Of a stretch of DNA of 64,000 nt, positions 55,434 to 63,396 are shown piece after piece. This DNA comes from Agromyces mediolanus. GTDB lineage: Bacteria > Actinomycetota > Actinomycetes > Actinomycetales > Microbacteriaceae. The stretch covers positions 62,001 through 126,000 of the forward strand of contig NZ_JAMBNX010000006.1 of the NCBI RefSeq assembly GCF_023715325.1, written 5' to 3'. Both the position numbers and the translations under genes were made by a program. Position 1 is the stretch's first letter, and each line of letters opens with the position of its first letter. The notes under the pieces are model-generated. The model ran no database searches. It worked only from the letters and a program-made list of their open reading frames with translations, and had not been told where the DNA came from.

Positions 55434-58400
55434 GTGACCGGCCAGACCATCGCCCCGGGCGCGAGCGCGCCGCGTTTCCCCCTCGACGTCGAGGCGGTGC
55501 CCCGCGCCCCGCGCGCCGAGGCGCTGCTCGAAGCCCTCCGCACCCGGGTCGTCATCGCCGACGGCGCGATGGGAACCATGCTGCAGCAGTACGAGCTCTC
55601 CCTCGACGGCGACTTCGAGGGCCACGAGGGCTGCAACGAGATCCTGAACGCGACCCGCCCAGACGTCATCGGCGGCATCCACGACGCCTACCTCGCAGTC
55701 GGCATCGACGCCGTCGAGACGAACACCTTCGGCGCCAACTGGTCGAACCTCTCCGACTACGGCATCGACGACCGCATCGCCGAGCTCGCCGAGTCGGGCG
55801 CGCGCATCGCCCGCGAGCGCGTCGAGGCCGCCGAGCGCGCCGACGGCCGCCTCCGCTGGGTGCTCGGCTCGATGGGCCCCGGCACGAAGCTGCCGAGCCT
55901 CGGCCACACCAGCTACGAGCATCTCAAGCAGACCTTCGCCCTGCAGGCCGAGGGGCTCATCGACGGCGGGGCCGACGCCTTCCTCGTCGAGACCTCGCAG
56001 GACCTGCTGCAGACGAAGGCCGCGGTGAACGGCTGCAAGCAGGCGATCGTCGCCCGCGGCATCCGCCTGCCGATCCTCGTCGAGGTGACGGTCGAGACCA
56101 CCGGCACCATGCTCATGGGGTCGGAGATCGGCGCGGCGCTCACCGCGCTCGAGCCCCTCGGCGTCGACGCGATCGGCCTGAACTGCGCCACCGGGCCGGC
56201 TGAGATGAGCGAGCACCTCCGCCACCTCTCCAAGCACTCGCCCGTGCCGGTCGCCTGCATGCCGAACGCCGGCCTGCCCGTGCTCGGCGCCGACGGCGCG
56301 CACTACCCGCTCACCCCCGCCGAGCTCGCGACGGCCCATGAACAGTTCGTGCGCGAGTTCGGCCTCGCCCTCGTCGGCGGGTGCTGCGGCACGACACCCG
56401 AGCACCTCGCGGCGGTCGTCGCGCGGCTCCGCCCCGACGGAGTGGATGCCTCGAGCAGCTCGGCCGCGCCGAACGGCGTGGATGCCTCCGCGCGCATCGT
56501 CGGCGAGGCATCCCGCCGCCCGCGGATCGAGCCGGGCGTCGCCTCGCTCTACCAGCACGTCCCCTTCGACCAGGACGCCGCGTACCTCGCCATCGGCGAG
56601 CGCACCAACGCGAACGGCTCGAAAGCGTTCCGGGAGGCCATGCTCGAGGGGCGGTACGAGGACTGCGTCGAGATCGCGAAGCAGCAGACCCGCGTCGGCG
56701 CGCACCTGCTCGACGTCTGCGTCGACTACGTCGGCCGCGACGGGGTCGCCGACATCCGCGAGATCGTCTCCCGGCTCGCGAGCGCGTCGACCCTGCCGCT
56801 CGTCGTCGACTCCACCGAGCCCGCCGTGATCGCCGCCGGCCTCGAGCTCATCGGCGGCCGGCCCGTCGTGAACTCCGTCAACTATGAAGACGGCGACGGC
56901 CCCGCCTCACGCTTCGGCCGCATCATGCCGCTCGTGAAGGAGCACGGCGCCGCCGTCGTCGCCCTCACCATCGACGAACAGGGCCAGGCCCGCACCGCCG
57001 ACGACAAGGTGCGCATCGCGACCCGCCTCGTCGATGAGCTCACGGGGGAGTGGGGGCTGCACGAGCACGACATCGTGCTCGACGCGCTCACCTTCCCGAT
57101 CGCGACCGGACAGGAGGAGACCCGGCGCGACGCCATCGAGACGATCGAGGCCATCCGTCGCCTGCACGAGACGTACCCGGGCCTGCACTTCACCCTCGGC
57201 GTCTCCAACGTCTCCTTCGGCCTGAACCCGGCGGCGCGCAGCGTGCTGAACTCCGTGTTCCTGCACGAGGCGGTCGAAGCCGGCCTCGACTCCGGCATCA
57301 TCGACGCCGCGAAGATCGTGCCGCTCGCCTCGCTCTCGCCCGAGCAGCGCGAGGTCGCCCTCGACCTCGTCTGGGACCGCCGCGAGTACGACGCCGACGG
57401 CAGCGTCACTTACGACCCACTCGCCGTCATGCTCGACCTCTTCGCCGGCGTCGACACCGCCGCGCTCCGCGACCAGCGCGCCGCCGAGCTCGCCGCGCTG
57501 CCCGTCGGCGAACGCCTCGAACGGCGCATCATCGACGGCGAGGGCAAGGGGCTCGAGGCCGACCTCCAGCTCGCCCTCGACGGCGGCATGACCGCGCTCG
57601 GCATCATCAACGACCACCTGCTCGAGGGCATGAAGGTCGTCGGCGAACGCTTCGGCGCGGGCGAGATGCAGCTGCCGTTCGTGCTGCAGTCCGCCGAGGT
57701 GATGAAGAACGCGGTGGCCCTGCTCGAACCGCACATGGAGAAGGCGGATGCCGCGGGCAAGGGCCGCATCGTGCTCGCCACCGTGCGCGGCGACGTGCAC
57801 GACATCGGCAAGAACCTCGTCGACATCATCCTGACGAACAACGGCTACGAGGTGATCAATCTCGGCATCAAGCAGCCGATCGCCGACATCATCGCCGCCG
57901 CCGAGCAGCACGACGCCGACGTCATCGGCATGTCCGGGCTGCTCGTGAAGTCCACGGTCGTGATGAAGGAGAACCTCGAAGAGCTGAACGCGCGCGGCCT
58001 CGCGACGCGTTGGCCCGTCATCCTCGGCGGCGCGGCGCTCACCCGCACCTACGTCGAGGACGACCTCGCCGGCATCTTCGACGGCGAAGTCCGCTACGCC
58101 CGCGACGCCTTCGAAGGACTCGCGCTGATGGAGCCGCTCGTGCGCGTCGCCCGCGGCGCCGACCCCGCCGAGGTCGGACTGCCCGCGCTGAAGAAGCGCA
58201 TCCACTCCGCCGGGTCGCGGCTGACCCTCACCGAGCCCGACGCGATGCCGAGCCGCTCCGACGTCGCTCGCGACAACGCCGTGCCGGCCCCGCCGTTCTG
58301 GGGCACCCGCATCGTGCGCGGCGTCGCGCTCGCCGACTACGCGGCGTTCCTCGACGAGCGGGCGACGTTCCTCGGGCAGTGGGGTTTGAAGCCCGGCCGC

Positions 58401-59141
58401 GGCGAGGACGGCGCGAGCTACGAGGAGCTCGTCGAGCGCGAGGGTCGGCCGAGGCTCCGGTACTGGCTCGACCGCATCCTCGCCGAGGGCATGCTCGACG
58501 CCTCGGTCGCGTACGGCTTCTTCCCGGTCGTCTCGGAGGGTGACGAGGTGGTCGTGCTGCACCACGGCGACGACCCGGCCGGCGCCCTCGGGCGACCGGG
58601 GCTGCTGGCGCCCGACGGCGGCTCCGGCGGCCCGCTCGGCGCGGATCGGCTACGGTTCCGCTTCCCGCGGCAGCGCCGCGACCGGCACCTCTGCCTCGCC
58701 GACTTCGTGCGCTCGCGGGACGCCGGTGAAGTCGACGTCCTGCCCGTGCAACTCGTCACGGCGGGAGCGAGCATCGACGCGGTCACCGCCAAGCTGTTCG
58801 CCGAGAACCGCTACCGCGACTACTACGAGCTCAACGGACTCGTCATGCAGCTCACGGAGGCGCTCGCCGAGTTCTGGCACGCGCGCATCCGGGCGGAGCT
58901 CGGCTTCGCCGCGGAGGACCCGGCGGATGCCTCGGGCCTCTTCAAGCTCGAGTACCGGGGGGCGAGGTTCTCGCTCGGGTATCCCGCGTGCCCCGACATG
59001 GAGGACCGCCGCAAGGTCGTCGAGCTGCTGCGTCCCGAGCGCATGGGCGTCGAGCTCAGCGAGGAGCTGCAGCTGCACCCCGAGCAGTCGACGGACGCAT
59101 TCGTCTTCCACCACCCCGAGGCGAAGTACTTCTCCGTCTGA
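55434..59141 (+). CDS. metH: Cobalamin-dependent methionine synthase
   Basis: Transfers a methyl group from methyltetrahydrofolate to homocysteine through cobalamin. 1235 residues with all four modules. Homocysteine domain (about 20-340): VVIADGAMGTMLQQYELS, GLNCATGPAEMS and GGCCGTTPEHLAAVV with the zinc Cys. Pterin domain (about 375-660): GERTNANGSKAF. Cobalamin domains (about 685-930): helical cap and GDVHDIGKNLVD with the His ligand. SAM-binding activation domain at the C-terminus (about 950-1235). The linker after the homocysteine domain is poorly conserved and carries three GGATGCCTC motifs within 70 bases. GTG start is leaderless. No cobalamin or SAM riboswitch was found upstream. Confidence 0.97.
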   Translation: MTGQTIAPGASAPRFPLDVEAVPRAPRAEALLEALRTRVVIADGAMGTMLQQYELSLDGDFEGHEGCNEILNATRPDVIGGIHDAYLAVGIDAVETNTFGANWSNLSDYGIDDRIAELAESGARIARERVEAAERADGRLRWVLGSMGPGTKLPSLGHTSYEHLKQTFALQAEGLIDGGADAFLVETSQDLLQTKAAVNGCKQAIVARGIRLPILVEVTVETTGTMLMGSEIGAALTALEPLGVDAIGLNCATGPAEMSEHLRHLSKHSPVPVACMPNAGLPVLGADGAHYPLTPAELATAHEQFVREFGLALVGGCCGTTPEHLAAVVARLRPDGVDASSSSAAPNGVDASARIVGEASRRPRIEPGVASLYQHVPFDQDAAYLAIGERTNANGSKAFREAMLEGRYEDCVEIAKQQTRVGAHLLDVCVDYVGRDGVADIREIVSRLASASTLPLVVDSTEPAVIAAGLELIGGRPVVNSVNYEDGDGPASRFGRIMPLVKEHGAAVVALTIDEQGQARTADDKVRIATRLVDELTGEWGLHEHDIVLDALTFPIATGQEETRRDAIETIEAIRRLHETYPGLHFTLGVSNVSFGLNPAARSVLNSVFLHEAVEAGLDSGIIDAAKIVPLASLSPEQREVALDLVWDRREYDADGSVTYDPLAVMLDLFAGVDTAALRDQRAAELAALPVGERLERRIIDGEGKGLEADLQLALDGGMTALGIINDHLLEGMKVVGERFGAGEMQLPFVLQSAEVMKNAVALLEPHMEKADAAGKGRIVLATVRGDVHDIGKNLVDIILTNNGYEVINLGIKQPIADIIAAAEQHDADVIGMSGLLVKSTVVMKENLEELNARGLATRWPVILGGAALTRTYVEDDLAGIFDGEVRYARDAFEGLALMEPLVRVARGADPAEVGLPALKKRIHSAGSRLTLTEPDAMPSRSDVARDNAVPAPPFWGTRIVRGVALADYAAFLDERATFLGQWGLKPGRGEDGASYEELVEREGRPRLRYWLDRILAEGMLDASVAYGFFPVVSEGDEVVVLHHGDDPAGALGRPGLLAPDGGSGGPLGADRLRFRFPRQRRDRHLCLADFVRSRDAGEVDVLPVQLVTAGASIDAVTAKLFAENRYRDYYELNGLVMQLTEALAEFWHARIRAELGFAAEDPADASGLFKLEYRGARFSLGYPACPDMEDRRKVVELLRPERMGVELSEELQLHPEQSTDAFVFHHPEAKYFSV

Positions 59142-59148
59142 CCGGCGT

Positions 59149-59251
59149 GGTTCCCTGAGCTTGTCGAAGGGCGCTTCGACCGGCTCAGCGAACCCCTGGT
59201 CCCCTGAGCTTGTCGAAGGGGCGCGACCGCTTCGACCGGCTCAGCGAACCA
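59149..59251. repeat. Extragenic inverted repeats between metH and the ECF operon
   Basis: Forward unit 59149-59171, reverse unit 59173-59194, forward unit 59198-59221, reverse unit 59229-59251, all of the CCCTGAGCTTGTCGAAGGG / CTTCGACCGGCTCAGCGAAC family. Two back-to-back hairpins between convergent genes, likely terminating both. Confidence 0.93.
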
Positions 59252-59267
59252 CGCAGCGCACCACAGC

Positions 59268-60041
59268 TCACCGCAGCGCGTTGCGCGGCAGCTTCGCCCG
59301 CCGCAGCGCCGCCAGCACCGCCGGGCCCGCCACCGCGAGGCCGATCACCGTGGTGATGGCGCGCAGCGTGTCCCAGCTCGCGGTCGAGGTGACGAGCGAG
59401 TACAGCAGGAAGCTGCCGAGGTTCTCGCCGAGCGTCGCGCCCGGTTCGTAGGAGATGCCGGCGCCGGTGCCGACCGCGAACGGCCAGTACCAGAAGTTCA
59501 TGATGAGCCCGAAGGCGTACGACGCGAGCACCCCGTAGGTCGCGAGCATCGCGACCTCGGCGAGCTTCGCCCGTCGGCCGCCGAGGCGGGGGAGGAGCCC
59601 GGCGCCCGCGCCGACCCAGCCGCACGCGAACATCTGGAACGGCGTCCACGGCCCGAAGCCGCCCTGCAGGGTCGATGAGAGCAGGATGACGAACACGCCG
59701 AGCAGGAACCCGAAGCGCGCTCCGTACGCCCGCCCGGCGAGGATGAGCAGCACGAAGACCGCCTCGATGCCACCGACCCCGGTGCCGACGATCCGCACCG
59801 CGGCGCCGACGGCGGTGAGGGTGCCGAGCAGGGCGAGCACCTTCGCCGATCGCACGCTGCCGTCGAGCACGAACACGAGCGCGACCGCCGCGAGCGGGGC
59901 GAGGGCGAGGGCGACGAACGGCACCGCGCCCTGCGCCTCCGTGGGCAGCGCCGGCGCGAAGAGCGGCCAGGCGAACGCCGCGGCGGCGAGCAGGTGCCCG
60001 CCCCAGACGAGCGGGGTCTGCACCCGGCGGCTCCACTTCAT
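59268..60041 (-). CDS. ECF transporter S component (vitamin, cobalamin candidate)
   Basis: Substrate-binding membrane subunit of an energy-coupling factor transporter, 257 residues, about six to seven hydrophobic segments (GGHLLAAAAFAWPLFAPALP, ALAPLAAVALVFVLDGSV, IEAVFVLLILAGRAYGARFG, MFACGWVGAGAGLL, LIMNFWYWPFAVGTGAG). Its ATG overlaps the stop of the fused T-A-A gene (ATGA). Neighbouring DUF4430 lipoprotein and metH point to cobalamin or a corrinoid. A different vitamin cannot be excluded from the sequence. Confidence 0.82.
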   Translation of the reverse strand: MKWSRRVQTPLVWGGHLLAAAAFAWPLFAPALPTEAQGAVPFVALALAPLAAVALVFVLDGSVRSAKVLALLGTLTAVGAAVRIVGTGVGGIEAVFVLLILAGRAYGARFGFLLGVFVILLSSTLQGGFGPWTPFQMFACGWVGAGAGLLPRLGGRRAKLAEVAMLATYGVLASYAFGLIMNFWYWPFAVGTGAGISYEPGATLGENLGSFLLYSLVTSTASWDTLRAITTVIGLAVAGPAVLAALRRAKLPRNALR

Positions 60042-62101
60042 GAGGGCACCGCCGTTCGTTGGGCGCCCGATCCGAGCCGGCCGTCGCGCATCTCGATCGT
60101 GCGTTCGGCGAGTTCGGCGGCGAAGGCGTGGTCGTGCGTGGCGATGGCGACCGCGCGTCCGTCGCTCGCGGAGGCGCGGAGCGCCGCGGCGACGAGGGCT
60201 CTGGCCCGCGCGTCGAGCCCCCGGGTCGGTTCGTCGATGAGCAGCACCGAGGCATCCGCCGCCAGCTGGATCGCGATCGCGAGGCAGCGCCGCTCACCGG
60301 TCGAGAGGTCCCGCGGATGGCTCGCGAGCAGGCGGGCCGATGCGGCCGCGTCGTCCCGCGCACCGAGGAAGGCGAGGAACCGGGCGCGGGTCGTGCCGCT
60401 CGCCGCGCCGGCCTCGCGGTCGGCCCGGCGGCACTCGTCTTCGGCGCTCGTCGCGCAGAGCAGATCGTCGGAGGCCTCGGGCACGAGGGCGATCGCCGCG
60501 CGCCTGGTCCGCCGCCGAAGGTGCGCGACGTCGACGCCGCCGACGCGCACCGCGCCGGCCGCGTTCGGCAGGGCGAGGGCGAGCAGCAGGCTCGACTTGC
60601 CGGCGCCGTTGGGCCCCGCGAGGGCGACGATCTCGCCGGCGTTCAGGTCGAGGGAGGCGTTGTCGACGGCGACCCGGCCGCCGAGCACGACGTGGACGCC
60701 GCGGGCTTCGAGCCGCGGTTCGCCCGTCGAAGCGATCGTCGCGCGGGCTCCGGCCGAGGCGCGGTCCCCGGCCGAGGCATCCTCCTCGTCTTCCGGCCCG
60801 AGCGCCTCGCCGCTCGCGATGCGGGCGACCAGGCCGTCCCGGATGTCGAAGCGGGCGTCGGCGACGGCGGCGAGCTCGCCGACCCGATGCTCGGCGACGA
60901 CGACGCAAACGCCGTGCTCGTGCGCCAGGGAGTCGAGCAGGGCGCGGATCCGGAGTCGTGCCTCGGCGTCGAGGTCGGCGAGCGGCTCGTCGACGAGGAG
61001 GATGCGGGGGCGTTCGACGAGTGCGGCGGCGATCGCGACGAGCGTCGCCTCGCCGGCGGACAGGGCGCGGATGTCGCGGCCGAGCAGCGGCGTCACCCCG
61101 ACGCGTGCCGCAGCTTCAGCGACGCGGGCGGCGACGATCGAGGCGACGACGCCGCGCGCGCTCGGGGCGAATCCGATCTCGTCGGCGACCGTCTCGCTCG
61201 CGAAACCGCGCCGCGGATTCTGCAGGACGACGCCGACGAATCCGGCGGTCTCCCGCGGCGGGACCGTGCGGCGGTCGACACCGGCGAGACGCGCGGAGCC
61301 GTGCAGTTCACCGTCGTCGAAGTGCGTGTGCAGGCCGCTGAGCGCGTGCAGCAGGGTGGACTTGCCCGAGCCGGTGGGGCCGCCCACGAGGACGAGGCTG
61401 CCGGCCGGCACGACGAACTCGTCGACGGCGAGCGTCCAGCCCCCGATCGGAGCGTCGGGGCCGGCGTCCGCGGCATCCGCGCACGCGCCGTAGGCGAGCA
61501 CCACCTCGCGGAACTCGATCGGAGTCGCGCTCCCGGCATCCACCGAGCGCTGCGCGCCGAAGCCCCGCACCTCCATCGCCGCCGCGATCGCGACCGCGCG
61601 CTCGACGGTGCGCTCGAGGAGCGGCACCAGGAGCGCGGCGGCGCCCCGCGAACCACGGAGCTTCCGGGCCAACGCGACCTCCCGCACCGCGTCGCCGAGC
61701 GCGGGGACCGTCGCCCACGCGATGACGAGCGTGCGCGCCGCGCCTCGCAGCGGGCCGCCGCGGGCGCCCCGCGCGAACAGCTTCGACAGGTCGACGCACG
61801 CGTTGATCGCGCCGAACGCGAAGATGACCGCGGCGATGGGGAGGGCGCTCTCGATCGAGGTCCAGAGGCCGCCGCTCGTGATCGGACCGAGCATCGTGAC
61901 GTGCCCGAACGGGGCGGGCAGGCGCACGACGGGCAGGTCGAGCAGTACGACCCCGTTACCGTCGACCCCGTGGAAGAGGACGCGGTAGAGCACGCGCACG
62001 ACGATGAATCCGACGGCGAGGATCGCAGCGTGCCGCAGCGGTGCGGCTCGGAATCGGAACACGGCGTGGCTCGTGGGGGTCGAAGGCGCCGGCGGGATCA
62101 C
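60038..62101 (-). CDS. Fused ECF transporter T component plus two ATPase domains
   Basis: 687 residues, three modules in one chain. EcfT-like membrane part (about 1-185) with helices ILAVGFIVVRVLYRVL and IESALPIAAVIFAFGAI and the coupling motifs ALARKLRGSRG and MEVRGFG. First ABC domain with Walker A GPTGSGKST (241-249), signature region ALSAGEATL (unusual; LSGGQ-like is normal) and Walker B ILLVDEPLADLD. Second ABC domain with GPNGAGKSS (496-504), LSTGERRCLAIAIQLA and VLLIDEPTRGLD. GTG start overlaps the lipoprotein stop (GTGA). In most organisms T, A and A' are separate proteins; this fused order T-A-A' is notable. Confidence 0.88.
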   Translation of the reverse strand: MIPPAPSTPTSHAVFRFRAAPLRHAAILAVGFIVVRVLYRVLFHGVDGNGVVLLDLPVVRLPAPFGHVTMLGPITSGGLWTSIESALPIAAVIFAFGAINACVDLSKLFARGARGGPLRGAARTLVIAWATVPALGDAVREVALARKLRGSRGAAALLVPLLERTVERAVAIAAAMEVRGFGAQRSVDAGSATPIEFREVVLAYGACADAADAGPDAPIGGWTLAVDEFVVPAGSLVLVGGPTGSGKSTLLHALSGLHTHFDDGELHGSARLAGVDRRTVPPRETAGFVGVVLQNPRRGFASETVADEIGFAPSARGVVASIVAARVAEAAARVGVTPLLGRDIRALSAGEATLVAIAAALVERPRILLVDEPLADLDAEARLRIRALLDSLAHEHGVCVVVAEHRVGELAAVADARFDIRDGLVARIASGEALGPEDEEDASAGDRASAGARATIASTGEPRLEARGVHVVLGGRVAVDNASLDLNAGEIVALAGPNGAGKSSLLLALALPNAAGAVRVGGVDVAHLRRRTRRAAIALVPEASDDLLCATSAEDECRRADREAGAASGTTRARFLAFLGARDDAAASARLLASHPRDLSTGERRCLAIAIQLAADASVLLIDEPTRGLDARARALVAAALRASASDGRAVAIATHDHAFAAELAERTIEMRDGRLGSGAQRTAVPS

Positions 62102-62637
62102 TCCGCGGGCGCGGCCGGTTCGTCGTTCAGGGTGAAGAGGAGCTCGATGGCGTCGCCCGGCTGCAGCTCGAGGGTGCCGAGGCCCTCCTGCGCGTAGCCC
62201 CACTCGCCGTCGGCGGGCTTCTGCCAGAGGGCCCAGTAGGCGAATGCGGCGGGCATCGACTCGCACGTCTCGAAGTACTCGCTGCCGTCGGCGGTGGGGA
62301 TCGCGAGATCCTGCTGCGGTACGCCGTTCACCCGGCAGACGACCTGGTCGCCGTACTGCGCGGTGCCCTCGGTCTCGACCCCGGCGCGGGCGAGCGCGTC
62401 GCCGGCGATCATCGGATCGTCGGTGACCACGCAGAGCTCGGTCGAGATGTCGTCCGACAGCTCGAGGTCGCCGGTGTCGACGATCACGGTGATGCCGGCG
62501 CACGTCCCCGCGGCGGGCGCGGTGGCCGCCGCATCGGTCGGGGCGGGAGCGGGGGCGGGCTGCCCGGTGCAGCCGGCGAGCGCGAGGGCCGCCAGGGCGG
62601 CGGCCGCGAGCAGGGAGGCGCGGATGGGGGGAATCAC
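62098..62637 (-). CDS. DUF4430-like lipoprotein of the ECF operon
   Basis: 179 residues. Signal with lipobox LALAGC (Cys23), a Pro/Ala linker (QPAPAPAPTDAAATAPAAG), then a beta-rich domain: CAGITVIVDTGDLELSD, GTAQYGDQVVCRVNGVPQQD, YWALWQKPADGEWGYAQEGL, the last a strong DUF4430 feature. The domain resembles the C-terminal part of transcobalamin/intrinsic factor. Four further cysteines in the mature part could form disulfides. Likely captures the vitamin for the ECF transporter. Leaderless GTG: TACGCT, 7 bases, GTG. First gene of the operon. Confidence 0.85.
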   Translation of the reverse strand: MIPPIRASLLAAAALAALALAGCTGQPAPAPAPTDAAATAPAAGTCAGITVIVDTGDLELSDDISTELCVVTDDPMIAGDALARAGVETEGTAQYGDQVVCRVNGVPQQDLAIPTADGSEYFETCESMPAAFAYWALWQKPADGEWGYAQEGLGTLELQPGDAIELLFTLNDEPAAPAE

Positions 62638-62644
62638 GCCCCCA

Positions 62645-62650
62645 AGCGTA
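62645..62650 (-). promoter_or_regulatory. TAnnnT -10 box of a leaderless start (DUF4430 lipoprotein)
   Basis: Minus-strand TACGCT, 7 bases, then GTG at 62637. No cobalamin riboswitch motif was visible between here and 62820. Confidence 0.55.
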
Positions 62651-62817
62651 GGGGCGCCAGAGGTCGGATGTCGCGCTGCGACGCGGTTGGATCTTTCGCC
62701 CCGTCACGGCTCCTCCTCGTGCACGTGCGCGCGGGGCGCCGGAGCGACAGGTCCGGTTGCCGCAGGGCGCGCTGCGACGCCTGTGGACAGTCCGCCGCCC
62801 CGGCGCGGTGAGTCGCC

Positions 62818-62823
62818 TAACGT
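62818..62823 (+). promoter_or_regulatory. TAnnnT -10 box of a leaderless start (62830 lipoprotein)
   Basis: TAACGT, 6 bases, then ATG at 62830, which lies inside a GGATGCCTC motif. Confidence 0.55.
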
Positions 62824-62829
62824 GCAGGG

Positions 62830-63396
62830 ATGCCTCGAACCCATCCACGCGTTGCCGCGACGACCGCGCTGCTCGCATCCGGTCTCGCGCTTGGTCTCGC
62901 CGGTTGCGGCGGAGGTACGGCCGCGACGCCCACCGCCTCACCGCCCGCGACACCATCCCCGATCTTCGCCAGCGACGAAGAGGCGCTCGCCGCAGCCGAG
63001 GAGGCGTATGCCGCGTATGCGGCTGCATCAGCGGCCATCGGTTCCGACGGCGGAGCCGGTGTTGAGCGGCTTCGCGACCTTGTGGACACCGACCTCTATG
63101 AACAGTCCGTCAATGAGTTTCGCCAGTTTGAAGAGTTGGGACTCCGGTCTGAGGGAGCTTCTGTCGTCAGCAACGCTATGGTCGCGGACCATCACACGCA
63201 GGGCGACGGAGTGGTCATCAGCGTTTACCTCTGTCGCGACGTTTCGGCGGTCCGGATTCTCGATCAGGCTGGCTATGACGTCACGCCATCAGGTCGGCAG
63301 GATCGTCAATCGCTTCTAGTTTCGCTTCAGGGAAATCGTGAGCAGCTCGTCATCTCCCAGATCTTGCCTTGGAAGGATCGGGCTCTGTGCGAGTAG
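62830..63396 (+). CDS. Lipoprotein of unknown function
   Basis: 188 residues. Lipoprotein signal ends in LGLAGC (Cys26), followed by a Thr/Pro linker and an Ala-rich helix (EEALAAAEEAYAAYAAASAA). The rest (DLYEQSVNEFRQFEELGL, DGVVISVYLCRDVSAVRILD, LLVSLQGNREQLVISQILPW) looks like a small alpha/beta NTF2-like domain. From about 63000 on, codons ending in A or T become frequent, unlike the rest of the window. Overlaps the next gene by 10 bases; the two probably act together at the cell surface. I do not recognise a family. Confidence 0.8.
   Translation: MPRTHPRVAATTALLASGLALGLAGCGGGTAATPTASPPATPSPIFASDEEALAAAEEAYAAYAAASAAIGSDGGAGVERLRDLVDTDLYEQSVNEFRQFEELGLRSEGASVVSNAMVADHHTQGDGVVISVYLCRDVSAVRILDQAGYDVTPSGRQDRQSLLVSLQGNREQLVISQILPWKDRALCE

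Noticed and set aside
62638..62829. Cobalamin riboswitch before the DUF4430/ECF operon
   Set aside because: No B12-box-like sequence is visible and the gene appears leaderless.
62102..63028. N-terminal extension of the ECF T-A-A protein to 996 codons
   Set aside because: It overlaps the DUF4430 lipoprotein gene in another frame; the GTG at 62101 overlaps that gene's stop in the usual coupled way.
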